A stretch of DNA of 64,000 nt from CAVUNY01 sp963768585 (GTDB lineage Bacteria; Chloroflexota; Anaerolineae; Anaerolineales; Anaerolineaceae), in assembly GCA_963768585.1 (NCBI GenBank), contig CAVYIF010000019.1, positions 248,001 to 312,000 on the forward strand. Reading direction: 5' to 3'. The translations under genes were made by a program, and so were the position numbers. This document shows positions 36,906 to 46,600 of the stretch, piece after piece (within the stretch, counting starts at the first letter, position 1; each line of letters begins with the position of its first letter). The notes beneath the pieces are model-generated. The model saw only the letters and a list, made by a program, of their open reading frames with translations. It was not told where the DNA came from and made no database searches.

Positions 36906-38005
36906 ATGAGTGAAAATACCAACCGCGAACGGATATTAAACCTGCTTAACCACCAGGCACCGGACCGGGTGCCCTGGTTTGGCGATCTGGATTACTGGTA
37001 CAGTTCCGCGAGGCCAGGGAGCTGCTGCCCGCGAAATATCTGGGGGATGGGTATTTTCAACTGAACCGAGATCTGGGGGTAGGCTTTTAACTGCAAGGCT
37101 ATTTCCCATTTACCCAGCACGACGACAATATTTCATTTTCTGAAAAGACGATTGGCGAGCAGCACATCAGGACCATGCGCACCCCCAGGGGCGACCTCAT
37201 GGAGATCCAACAATATCTGCCACGTCATTTTCCTGGGGCTATGTAAAGCATTTTGTGGAAACCGCTGAAGATCTGCCTGCGTTTAAGTGCTACCTGGAAA
37301 GCCTGTCTTTTTCACCAGCCTATGGCGAGGCCGCCCGCCGAAAAAGCATCATCGGGGATAACGGCGTGGTTCTGTGCTACACCCCCAGAAGCCCCTTTAT
37401 GCAGCTCGTCACCACGTATATCGGCATTGTTCGTCTGGTCTATCTGCTCGCAGATGCCCCGGATGAAATGCAGGAAAACTTTGACATCATGGAAAGAAAA
37501 TATGATCTTGCGGCCGAAATTGCCGTAGATTCCCCGGCGGAATGCATTATGATTCCCGAAAATCTATCCAGCGAAGCCGTTGGCAAGAGTTATTACCGGC
37601 GCTTTTTGCGCGGCTATGAAAGCAAGTGGATCCAAAGGATCAAGCAGGCGGGAAAATATTCCTTCATCCATATGGACGGCACATTGAAAGGCTTGTTAAA
37701 GCTGTGGCTGAGACGGGATTCGACGTGATTGAAGCGGCGACCCCCTTTCCGTCCGGGGATATGACGATGGAAGAAATCGCGGCTGAAATCACGGAGACAC
37801 CATCCTTTGGGGCGGTTTGCCCGGAATTGTGTTTACCCCTAACTTCGGTCAGGATGAATTTGTTGCCCATGTGAAAAACGTGCTTCGGTTGATGCGCAGA
37901 AAACCCGCATATGTCCTGGGGGTGGCGGACCAGGTGCCTCCGGACGGCATTTTAGAACGGGTGGGCAGCGTTGCAGCGTTGTGTGATGAATTCGGTCGTT
38001 ATTGA
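36906..38005 (+). pseudogene. Uroporphyrinogen-decarboxylase-like protein (MtaA/CmuA type), broken
   Basis: About 365 residues after joining. Start MSENTNRERILNLLNHQAPD is typical of the URO-D-like family that includes methylcobamide:CoM methyltransferases. The segment SFIHMDGTLKGLL and the end GVADQVPPDGILERV also fit. Frame breaks are near 37005, 37230, 37690 and 37795, and a TAA interrupts GVGF-LQGYFPF near 37088, where TAC would restore the frame. Base composition is lower in GC than the preceding cluster. It is likely a decayed or acquired gene, or a poor-quality stretch. Confidence 0.65.
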
Positions 38006-38014
38006 AAAAGTTTT

Positions 38015-38054
38015 CTTGAGGCCTTTTGGCGTGGAAGCGCCAAAAGGCCTCAAG
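38015..38054. terminator. Perfect 17-bp hairpin between convergent genes
   Basis: CTTGAGGCCTTTTGGCG (38015-38031) and its exact complement (38038-38054), 6-base loop. It sits between the URO-D-like gene (rightward) and the 38070 gene (leftward). It probably acts as a bidirectional terminator, though neither side has a long T tract. Confidence 0.6.
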
Positions 38055-38069
38055 ATTAGGATGCCTGCT

Positions 38070-38393
38070 TCAGTTCAGGCGCGCATTTTCCCCAATTTCA
38101 TCATCATTGTAGATGCTGTCGTGCAGGGCGTGTTCCAGGTGATCGATGGCCTTATGCTCCCAGTTCACGTCGATGAGGAAGTCGGTCAGGGCGAAGTCGG
38201 CCACCGCCGGCAAGGCGGCGGGGTTGGCGCCGGCGATGATCGCGATCCACTGCGGGTGAGGACGTTCGATTTCTTCCGCGAAGTAGATGTCTTCCACCTT
38301 TAGTTCGCCGGTGATGACTCGCTTAAAGAGCTCGCCCCAGATGGGGTGTTTGGTTTCCCGGGTCAGCGCCCGGGCGGTTCTCCAGGCATTCAT
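38070..38393 (-). CDS. Unknown small protein behind a leader RNA
   Basis: 107 residues from an ATG at 38393 with AGGAGG 5 bases upstream; a longer in-frame reading would run through the terminator in the leader and is rejected. The sequence starts MNAWRTARALTRETKHPIWG, continues ELKVEDIYFAEEIERPHPQW, then a hydrophobic Ala-rich part (IAIIAGANPAALPAVADF) and an acidic C-terminus. It is not a clear membrane protein. No family recognised. Expression appears to be controlled by attenuation in a 5' leader of about 240 bases starting right after the geranylgeranyl-reductase gene. Confidence 0.65.
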   Translation of the reverse strand: MNAWRTARALTRETKHPIWGELFKRVITGELKVEDIYFAEEIERPHPQWIAIIAGANPAALPAVADFALTDFLIDVNWEHKAIDHLEHALHDSIYNDDEIGENARLN

Positions 38394-38434
38394 GCGGTCC
38401 TCCTTCTGTTTCGCAAACAATTCCCCCGGCGCAT

Positions 38435-38465
38435 AAAAAAGAGCGCTGGTTGAGTTCCAGCGCCC
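38435..38465 (-). terminator. Attenuator terminator in the leader of the 38393 gene
   Basis: Minus strand: GCGCTGG (38463-38457), 7-base loop, CCAGCGC (38449-38443), then TCTTTTTT. It ends 42 bases before the ATG. Its 5' arm, GGGCGCTG (38465-38458), is also exactly complementary to CAGCGCCC at 38540-38533 upstream in the leader. Confidence 0.75.
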
Positions 38466-38636
38466 TTGGATGGCTGCTTGCGCGCCTTGAGGTTCGCCTG
38501 AATTAATGGCTGAAACCTCCCTGCACTTTTTGGGGCGCTGACCAATACCCATTACCGGCCAGATTCCCGTTGGCTGGCAGGCGGGTCAATCGAAATTGGC
38601 TCTGTCTCGTTTGTAAATGCATGCTTGCTTCCATAG
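38466..38636 (-). ncRNA. Candidate riboswitch-like leader RNA
   Basis: About 170 nt of untranslated RNA between a good promoter and an attenuator terminator. Segment CAGCGCCC (38540-38533) can pair with the terminator's 5' arm, giving mutually exclusive antiterminator and terminator folds. Other short stems are possible. It was compared from memory with T-box, SAM, cobalamin, TPP, glycine, guanidine and Moco consensus motifs without a match. The ligand and class are unknown. Confidence 0.5.
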
Positions 38637-38642
38637 GGGCTG

Positions 38643-38672
38643 ATGATATCCCAATTTGCTGCGAATCGTCAA
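38643..38672 (-). promoter_or_regulatory. Sigma70-type promoter of the leader RNA
   Basis: Minus strand: -35 TTGACG (38672-38667), 18-base spacer, -10 TATCAT (38648-38643). Start near 38636. The -35 box begins 4 bases past the end of the upstream gene. Confidence 0.65.
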
Positions 38673-38675
38673 GCT

Positions 38676-40226
38676 TTAATGCAGTCGGATGCGTAAAGGA
38701 TCTGCTGTCTTATTCCTGTCGACCGGCAGCGGCGCCGGTGTGGGCGGGGCGGGTTCCCGGCCTGCCAGCAGGTGCAGCGCCACTTGCCCAGCCAGCTCGG
38801 CCGCGTTTATCACCACGCCGCCGCTCCAGCGCACGAAGTCGCCCGGCTGGCTGGCGGTGACGGCTGCCAGATCTTTGCCGTAGCCGGCCGCTGTCCGGCC
38901 CAATACGGCCAGATGTTTTGGCCCGCGCAGGGCTTGTTTGACCGCCCCAAAACCCAGCGAAAAGACGGCCTGCTGGGCCGTGCCGCCGATCACCCGTCCA
39001 CTGATCACCTGGCTGGCGGGCAGCAGCCCGGCCAGTACGCCGCCGGTCACGGTGGCGTACTGCGAATCGACTCGTGCCCGGGTGGTGATGATGCGCAGGG
39101 CCTGCATCCAGACCGGGTTGAGGCTGCGGTTGCGGATCAGCTGTACGATCAGTGTGGCCAGGGCCATATCGTAGCGCAGTTCATGGTCGACCCGCGCCGC
39201 ATAAGCTTTCAGCCTGGCCTGCGAAAAATCATTCGCGGCGGCCGCTTCCAGCACAGTTTCAGCCGCCCATCGCCCGCTCAGCAGGGCGTACTGGATGCCC
39301 TCGCCGTTAAGCGGGTTGATCAGCCCGGCCGCGTCGCCTGTCAGGAGCACCCGCTCGGCCGTGATAGGCGAAGCCGGGTCGTAGGTGGTCAGCGGCCAGC
39401 CGGAGATCTTGCCCAAACGCCGTCCGCGCCCGATGCGCTGGCTGAAAGCCGGGTCCTGTTCGACCAGGCGCTCCAACAGCGCCGCCAGGTGTTCGCTGGG
39501 CGGCGGCAGAGTCTTGACCAGCATGCCCACGCCCACATTGGCAGTGGTTTCGCTGGTGGGGAACAGCCAGTAGTAGCCGGGGAAACTGTCGCTGGAAAAA
39601 TAGAGATCGCATTGGTCGGCCGGGCCGCGCACATCCTCGTAATAGGCGCGCACTGCGATGATGCGGTTGTCGGGCGAGCCGGTCTGCCCGTGCAGCAGGC
39701 GCGCCACCAGCGAGCTGCTGCCGTCGGCCCCAATCAGCAGGCGCGCCCGCCAGCTTTTGGACACGCCGCGCTGCTCGCCGGTTACCGTGACCCCGCCGGC
39801 ATCGACCGCATAGCCTTTCACCCGGCAGTTTTCAATTAAATGCGCCCCCGCTGCCTGGGCTGCGGCGACGATCCAGGCGTCGAGCGTCATGCGCGGGATG
39901 ACTGCCCCGTGGGTGGGCAGCCCGGGTACTTCCGGCATCAGGCTGTTGATCATCAGCCTGCCGTCCAGGTGCACCGCTGCGCGGTGGATGATGTTGGTTC
40001 GGCGGTAGGCGGGCTGGCGGGTCACTCCCAGGCGGCGCAGTTCGAGCAGCGCCACCGGGCCCACGAAGTCGCCGCACACTTTATCGCGGGGAAATGCCTG
40101 CTGGTCGACCAGGGCCACCTTTAACCCGGCGCCTGCCAGGTGAGCCGCGGCCGAAGCACCTGCCGGTCCTGCGCCGGCGATGAGTACATCGTAATCATAG
40201 GTTTCTTTCAGCTTCAAGTTAAACAT
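38676..40226 (-). CDS. Geranylgeranyl-reductase-family FAD-dependent oxidoreductase
   Basis: 516 residues from an ATG at 40226, just before the FAD-binding start; an in-frame Met 14 codons upstream is possible. The dinucleotide fold is YDVLIAGAGPAGASAAAHLA. PRDKVCGDFVGPVALLELRR contains the conserved Cys of this family. The second FAD motif is ERVLLTGDAAGLINPLNGEG, with IQYALLSGRWAA after it. Relatives saturate geranylgeranyl chains of chlorophyll, menaquinone or ether lipids, or oxidise other isoprenoids. A polyprenyl diphosphate synthase lies 3.5 kb away, which supports an isoprenoid substrate (inference). Confidence 0.88.
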   Translation of the reverse strand: MFNLKLKETYDYDVLIAGAGPAGASAAAHLAGAGLKVALVDQQAFPRDKVCGDFVGPVALLELRRLGVTRQPAYRRTNIIHRAAVHLDGRLMINSLMPEVPGLPTHGAVIPRMTLDAWIVAAAQAAGAHLIENCRVKGYAVDAGGVTVTGEQRGVSKSWRARLLIGADGSSSLVARLLHGQTGSPDNRIIAVRAYYEDVRGPADQCDLYFSSDSFPGYYWLFPTSETTANVGVGMLVKTLPPPSEHLAALLERLVEQDPAFSQRIGRGRRLGKISGWPLTTYDPASPITAERVLLTGDAAGLINPLNGEGIQYALLSGRWAAETVLEAAAANDFSQARLKAYAARVDHELRYDMALATLIVQLIRNRSLNPVWMQALRIITTRARVDSQYATVTGGVLAGLLPASQVISGRVIGGTAQQAVFSLGFGAVKQALRGPKHLAVLGRTAAGYGKDLAAVTASQPGDFVRWSGGVVINAAELAGQVALHLLAGREPAPPTPAPLPVDRNKTADPLRIRLH

Positions 40227-40590
40227 AGGGTTCCGGATAACCTGTATGAGTAATGTGGATAAAATCAATAACTATTATACATAGATATTCCGAATCATAC
40301 GCATCCAAAATTTGGTTCTCTGGGAGCTGCCGTGGTGGGTAGTAAACGTGGGGGTGAAATTGGCGCGAAGCGCCAATTTCACCCCCACGTATAACCTCTT
40401 CCAGGGGAAATCCCAATGAGCCTAAAATTTTGCTTCTCAACTGCGATGCTGGCGAATTATGTTAAAATAACAGTTGCGCTAGAATTGAACTATACCCATA
40501 ACAATACTTCTTTTGGCAAACTGTTTGCGAAGCGCAGCCTTTTCTTATGAGAAAAACTGCGCGTGGAGCGGCTGTAAAACAGGAGTTCGT
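40227..40590. other. Intergenic region between divergent genes, with a large hairpin
   Basis: 364 bases without a supported gene. AT-rich near 40250-40300, including a minus-strand TATAAT (40279-40274) that could serve the geranylgeranyl-reductase gene. A 21-bp perfect hairpin lies at 40346-40390. The ribosome site AGGAG of the MocR gene lies about 5 bases before 40591. Confidence 0.5.
40346..40390. repeat. 21-bp perfect inverted repeat, 3-base loop
   Basis: ACGTGGGGGTGAAATTGGCG plus C (40346-40366) pairs exactly with 40370-40390 across the loop GAA. No T tract follows on either strand. It lies between two divergent genes, where a terminator is not expected. It shares the GTGAA/TTCAC-flanked design of the palindrome at 10234. 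Confidence 0.75.
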
Positions 40591-42027
40591 ATGGATGAAC
40601 CTTCGGTGACGCGTAAGAAGGAAACATTGTATGAATCGTTGGCCGGCGAGCTGGTCCACCTGATCCAGGCTGGCACGCTGCGCCCCGGGGATCGCCTGCC
40701 CAGCGTGCGCCGCATGAGCCAGCAGAAAGGTCTCAGCCTGACGACCGTACTCCAGGCCTACCAGGTGCTGGAAGACCGGGGGACGATCGAAGCCCGACCT
40801 CAATCCGGGTATTATGTGCGCCCGGCGCTGTCCGCGCCGGCGGCCTTGCCCGAGCCTGATGATCTGGATGTGCTGCCCGACCCCGAACATGTGCAGGTTG
40901 ACGAACTGGTGATGAGGGTCGTGCGCGACGCCATGCGGCCCGGTTTCGTCCAGTTTGGGGCGGCCCTGCCCGCGCCAGAACTGCTGCCCACCAACCGCAT
41001 CAACCGCATCCTGGCTCGTGTGGCGCGCGAGAATGTCAACGCGGCTCAAATGGCCGGCCTGCCCGAGGGCATGCTCGAACTGCGCGTCCAGGTGTCGCGC
41101 CGCGCGCTGGATCTTGGCTGCTCCCTGGAACCGGATGAATTTGACATTACCTGCGGCTGCGCCGAAGCCATCCACCTGGCGCTGCAGGCTACCTGCCGTC
41201 CGGGTGACCTGGTGGCGGTCGAATCCCCCACTTATTTTGGCATCCTCCAGGCCCTCGAGGCGCAGGGATTGCGCGCCCTGGAGATCCCCACCCATGCCCG
41301 CGATGGGATCAGTCTGGATGCGCTTAGCTTCGCCCTGGAAAACCATCCCATCCGCGCCGTGGTGGTGATCACCAACTACAGCAACCCGCTGGGCTGCTGC
41401 ATGCCGGAAGAAAACAAACGCGCCCTGGTTGAACTGCTGGCCCGTTTTCAAGTGCCCCTGATCGAAGACGATATCTACGGTGAGTTATCCTTCAGCGGGA
41501 AGCGCCCGGGAGTAGCCAAGGCCTATGACAAAAAGGGGCTGGTCCTGCTGTGTTCGTCGTTCTCGAAAGACATTTCGCCTTCCTTCCGTGTGGGCTGGAT
41601 CGCGCCTGGGCGCTACCGGGCGCGGGTGGAGCAGTTGAAGATGGCTACCAATATTGCCACCGCCATTCTGCCCCAACTGGCGATCGCCCGCTTTCTGGAG
41701 AGCGGCGGTTACGACCGTCACCTGCGCACCATCCGCCGCGCTTATGCCCAGAAGGTCTCGCAGATGGTTCAGGCCGTGCTGCGCTATTTTCCGGAGGGCA
41801 CGCGGGTCAGCTCGCCGGCTGGCGGGTTCGTGGTCTGGGTGCAGCTGCCGGGCGAGGTCGATTCACTGGTCCTCTACCAGCGAGCCCTGGCGGCGGGTAT
41901 TACCCTGGCCCCGGGCCACATTTTCTCTGCCTCCGCCAAGTACCGCAGCTATATCCGCCTCAATGCCGCCTACATGAACTTTGCCGGCGAACGTGCCCTG
42001 GCCAGATTGGGTGAATTGGTGCGCTAA
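40591..42027 (+). CDS. MocR/PdxR-type GntR regulator with aminotransferase domain
   Basis: 478 residues from the ATG at 40591. An N-terminal GntR winged helix (ETLYESLAGELVHLIQAGTL ... LSLTTVLQAYQVLEDRGTIE) is followed by a class I aminotransferase fold. The PLP Lys lies in CSSFSKDISPSFRVGWIAPG, and NYSNPLGCCMPEE and LIEDDIYGELSF carry the Asn and Asp that hold the cofactor. Such proteins sense PLP or an amino compound and control vitamin B6, GABA or polyamine genes. Its target is not evident; it may bind the inverted repeat upstream (inference). A strong terminator follows. Confidence 0.93.
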   Translation: MDEPSVTRKKETLYESLAGELVHLIQAGTLRPGDRLPSVRRMSQQKGLSLTTVLQAYQVLEDRGTIEARPQSGYYVRPALSAPAALPEPDDLDVLPDPEHVQVDELVMRVVRDAMRPGFVQFGAALPAPELLPTNRINRILARVARENVNAAQMAGLPEGMLELRVQVSRRALDLGCSLEPDEFDITCGCAEAIHLALQATCRPGDLVAVESPTYFGILQALEAQGLRALEIPTHARDGISLDALSFALENHPIRAVVVITNYSNPLGCCMPEENKRALVELLARFQVPLIEDDIYGELSFSGKRPGVAKAYDKKGLVLLCSSFSKDISPSFRVGWIAPGRYRARVEQLKMATNIATAILPQLAIARFLESGGYDRHLRTIRRAYAQKVSQMVQAVLRYFPEGTRVSSPAGGFVVWVQLPGEVDSLVLYQRALAAGITLAPGHIFSASAKYRSYIRLNAAYMNFAGERALARLGELVR

Positions 42028-42048
42028 AACGGCGCGCTGGCATAACTG

Positions 42049-42090
42049 CGCGGTGTTTTTCCGGCTTAAGCGGAAAAACACCGCGTTTTT
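42049..42090 (+). terminator. Intrinsic terminator of the MocR gene
   Basis: CGCGGTGTTTTTCCG (42049-42063) pairs with 42071-42085, 7-base loop, followed by TTTTT. Confidence 0.85.
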
Positions 42091-42241
42091 ATATTGGCGT
42101 GGCTTGTCCTTTCGTTTTTTCTATGAAATAATGGGTTGAAGCGCAAGGACCCTATTGCAACTTGCAACTCTTCCAACTGCGCTTACCGGTAAACGATGGT
42201 TGTCGGGAGGGCGGCGGCCGGGTCAACACAGTGGAGGGGAA

Positions 42242-43530
42242 ATGGTCCTCAGGCGCATTCTGATTGGAGGAATGGCTGCCCTTCTGGCAGTATTGGTAAC
42301 ATTCAACCCGCCGGCGGCGAAAGCCGGCAACCCGCTCAACACGTCTTTCATCATCGCGGACCATGTTTACCCGCTTGAACATCCGGCGGTGGCCTACAGC
42401 AGTCTGCACGAGGAGCACCTGGTGGTGTGGTGCGCTTCGAATGCGGGTGGGAGCATCATTTTCGGCCGCAAAGTGCCCAAAAACGGCCCGATGGGTGCAG
42501 TGTTCCCCATATCGGGCACCGACCCGAGCCAGAAGCACTGCTACCCGGACGTGGCCTATAATATTCAGGAGGACATCTATCTGATCGTCTGGGAGTTTAA
42601 CAGCTATTCTGGCGGCAGCTACGATAACGTGCAGGGCCGGTTGCTGTATGCCGACGGCTCGCTCAGTGGGGACCTCTTTTTCGACACCGGCGGCGCCCTG
42701 CGCAACCGCACCAATCCTCGCGTGGACTACGGCTATACCTATAACAGGAACCTGGTCGTTTGGGAGGGGATGACTTCAGAGGGCGTTTCCAGCGATATCG
42801 AGGGCCAGGTGGTGAACTCAAACGGCGCAAAGATTGGCAACAACTTTATCATCGCCCAGGGAACGCTCACGTTAAGCCACGACCAGCCCGATCTGGCCTA
42901 TAACGTCAGCCGCAACGAGTACCTGGTTGTCTGGCGATGCTACGATACAAATGATCCTAACGATTTCAACTACGACATTTATGGTCAACGCGTCACCGAT
43001 GATTCCCGGTCCCAAGGGGAACCGTCTCAGTATCGGTCGTTTTTCCCCGCCCGAGTCGGCACCTTCCGTGGCGGCCCTGCCGTCGCCTGCGCCGCAGTCC
43101 GGCATCTACCTGGTGGCCTGGCAGCTTCAGTATGCGCCCGGCGACAACGATATTTATGGCTTGCTCGTCGAGGGGGATGGAACAATTGGCGCCGCGGTAG
43201 AGTTGACCGGCACATATTCCAATCTGGATGAAACCAATCCGGTCGTGGCTGCCGACCAGGCCAGGCGCCGCTTTGTGGGGCTGTGGACCAGCACCTACAC
43301 TCACAGGGATGATATATTTACCGGTCTGCGCGGGCGGGATATTACCTCGGACGGCTTGTCCGGGGCAATTCACTGGATCGAATGGGGTGTTTTCCGACCA
43401 GGCCGCCGCGGCCCCCGGCGCGGGTGGCGACTTCCTGGTGGTGTATGATGATGCCATGCTTGGAGGAAACATGGATATTTACGGGCGCCGCTGGGGCAAC
43501 CGCGTTTATATCCCGCTCACCAGGAAATAG
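42242..43530 (+). pseudogene. Secreted repeat protein (propeller-like), two frameshifts
   Basis: About 428 residues when joined. The ATG at 42242 has GGAGGGG just upstream. A signal peptide (RRILIGGMAALLAVLVTFNP) is followed by repeats of about 60-70 residues each containing a 'YLVVW' strand: HEEHLVVWCAS, QEDIYLIVWEF, YNRNLVVWEGM, RNEYLVVWRCYD, GIYLVAWQLQ, GDFLVVYDD, many with DIYGxR-type ends. This suggests a beta-propeller. Frames change near 43005 and 43370. Exported; function unknown. A bidirectional terminator follows. Confidence 0.7.
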
Positions 43531-43559
43531 GCGGCTTTTCCTCAAAACCCACAAAAAAT

Positions 43560-43600
43560 ATGGGGCAAAACGGATTTCCCCGTTTTGCCCCATGTTTTTT
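43560..43600. terminator. Bidirectional terminator between convergent genes
   Basis: TGGGGCAAAACGG (43561-43573) pairs with CCGTTTTGCCCCA (43580-43592), 6-base loop. TTTTTT follows on the plus strand and a T run follows on the minus strand (AAAAAATA on plus). Confidence 0.85.
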
Positions 43601-43674
43601 AACAGCCGCGCTGCGCCCGGCGAATTTTTATTGGCCGACCGCTGATCACGGACCGGCGGATTGGCTGTGGTAAA

Positions 43675-46600
43675 TCACTTTTCCGCGATTAAAATCTTGG
43701 CCTGTCCGATCAACCCCCAGGGCTGCACCACGTACTCCGGGGTGTAGGTGTGGTCGCTGCGCCGGAAGGAGCGCCAATCCGTCCAGCGCTCGCGCCCGGT
43801 CGCCAGGTGCAGCGGCCCGAGCATATTGCGCGGGCTGGAAACCACCTCGATCCCGATCTCGTTGGCCCCGGGCTGCAGGTAGGGCGTCAGATCGAACCCG
43901 TTGGCGCTCCTCCAGGGGATGTGCCCGGCGACCTGCCCGTTGACGTGCAGCGCCACGTCGATGGCGCGCACTTCACCCAGCACCAGGACGGCGCTTGTAG
44001 CCGGATCGTAATCGAAGGACTGGTGGTAGACCATCCCGCCGGCGTAATGCAGGTAGCCCTGGGTCGTCCAGTCGCCGAAGTGCAGGCGGGGCGGCTCGGA
44101 GCGAATCTCGCGGATGGGGGAGACGGCAAAATCGCCCGCCAGGTAGAGGTCTTCGAGCTCCATGTATTTCGTATAGCCATTAATATCCAGAATCAATTCA
44201 TTGGGTCCCACCTGGAAGGGGGGCAGGGTTACACGTTTGAACGAGCGGTCCAGATACCATCCCGCCGGCTCGTTGGGTACCGGCTGCTTGTTGAGCAGGA
44301 TGCGGAACCACTGTGGGTTTTCCACCACCAGGTCCACCGCGTGGGCGGGCACGGTGCGCACGGCAAAGGCGAAGCGCAGTTCCACGCGCGGCCCGTCTGC
44401 GCTTCCTGCTCCCGAAGGGGAGAGCGGGGAGTTTGGCAACGCCCAGCGGTAGCGCTGCGGCAGCCCGTTGTAATACACCTGGCGCATGCCCAACGCTTCA
44501 CGCACCTGCTGCTGGGCGCGCCACAGATCCATCTCTTCCGACCATTCGCCGTCCCCCATGCGGTAGCGGCATTTATCCAGGGTCAGGATGTTGGGGTCGG
44601 TGCGGTGGAAGGGGCAGGCCGGGCCAACGTAAACCGCCTGCTCGCCGCCGCGTCCGGTGGCCGCCAACCGCGAAAAGCGCGAGTCGGCCGGCTGGAGAGG
44701 CAGGGCCTCGCCCTGCGGGTCAATCACGTAAATTTTGGAACCGGCCGGGCCGAAATTGGCCTTGAAGCGCAGCATGCCGTCGCGCCGTTCGGCGGCCAGA
44801 GCGTGGACCTCGCCGGTCAGCGGATCCCATTCCTCCAGGCGGCCGGTGCCTTCGGCCGGGTCACCGGGCAGTTCCAGGGCGACATCCACTTCGCGGCCGG
44901 TTTCGCGCTCGTTGTTGACGATAAAGAAGGCCTGCCGCCCATCTTCCCAGGCACGCTGCATGTACAGCAGGCGCGCGGCCTGCTGCCCCCATTGGGTCAG
45001 CAGCGAAATGCGCCGCGGTAGGTGCGCTTCCAGCGCAGCCTGCAGGGATTCCGTGTCGGGGATGACCGTCACCCCCGGGTGCTGCCACAGCGCCCGCAGC
45101 TGCGGCGCCGGTTGAGCTTCGATCTGGTCCGGCAGCTTGCCGACCGCGATCACCTGCCCACCGGTTGCCAGGTAGCGCTGCAGCAGTTCGTAGGTGGAAT
45201 GCAGCAGGGTGCGCATCTCGGGCGGGATCACCACCAATGAGTAGCGGCAGCTCCCGACGATCATCTGCTTTTGTTTGACCTGGGCCTCGGCCGCCATAAT
45301 CTGCTCGTCGCCGAAGTCAAAATCGTAATGGGCAGCCAGAAGCGCCTGAACGAACACGTTCAGGCGTTCGGAGTAGGCGTTTACCCGTTCGGCCTCGACT
45401 TCGCCCTGGCCGAGCATGCTCCAGCCGGTGCTCACCGGGTGGATTAGCAGCACGTCGCGCACCGCCCGCCCGGCGCTGGTCACACACCCTACACGGGCAA
45501 AGTAATCTTCGACCACGCCGTTGTATTTCCACCAGGTGGTGTTGTAATTGAAGGACGGCGGGTAGTCGCGCTTGCGGCAGCCGCGCAGTGAATACAGCGC
45601 CAGGTGCTGGCAGCGCAGGTTAACCCCCAGCACGTACTGCCAGTCACCGTTCCACTTCTGTCCTTCGAAGGTGAATTCCCACCCCGAACAGCCGTAGGTT
45701 TCCGAGAGCACCCGCGGGCGGTCAAACTGGCTGGCCACGCTGCTGCACTGCTTGACCGTCAGGAATTCGCGGTTCTGCTCGGTGAGCATGTCGATCCCCG
45801 GCACATGCTGCCAGCGGTAGTGGGGCATAATCGCCCCACCGGCGCGGATGCCGAAGCCCATTTCCTGTTCGTAGAGAAAGTGCCCGGTGAAGGCCAGACC
45901 GTTTTTCTGGCACCACTCGCCTAACTGCTGCGAGTAGGCGCTGGTGAAGCGTTCACTGATCGTCCACCAGTAATCGTGGCGGGCCCGGCCGGTTAGTTTA
46001 CGATCTTCTGTTTTGGGATGATAAAACAACCAGGGCAGCGCGCTGTGCAGATCCCAGCCGCGCCGTTCCTGGAAGAATTCCAGCAGGCCGTCGGTCCAGG
46101 GCAGGGAACGCCGCCCGGGCGGCTGGTGTTGGGAAGCGATATTGGGCTCATCGGTAAAGATGCCCGGCACGGCCTGCCCGAACTCCGCCCCCACTTCGCG
46201 CTTATAGGCTTCATAGGTGATGTCGATGAAGGTCTTTACCGAATCGGGGTTGAGATTATCGGCATAGGCGTCGTCGTTGAACCATTCGCTGGGCTGCGAG
46301 ATCTCGCGCCGGAAGACCAGATAGGTTTCGCCGGGCTGCAGCAGTGATGGGGTGTCCAGTTGGCGTGCCGAGAGGATCATACCCGCTTCGATTACTGCCG
46401 CAAAAAGGGCCAGAGCCTGTTCCGCATCGGGTGGGATTTCGGCGGTTTCTTCCAGGGTCAGCAGCTTGGCTCGGAAGGCATCCCCGCCTTGGGCCGGGAC
46501 GCGCCCGCCGGCATAACCGGAGGGCCAGCGGTCCTCGTCGTACAGCCAGGCGCCCATCCCGGTTGCTTTGGCTTTCTTGACCGTCTCGCGGATGCATTCC

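Noticed and set aside
37060..37110. TAA in the URO-D-like gene as a recoding site (pyrrolysine/Sec)
   Set aside because: TAA is not a recoded codon in these systems, and the gene has several other breaks.
38466..38636. Identity as a known riboswitch: cobalamin (CGGGAAT...CCGGTAA looked close), T-box (terminator loop) or SAM
   Set aside because: Core conserved blocks (cobalamin box, T-box AGGGTGG motif, SAM core) are absent as far as can be judged by eye.
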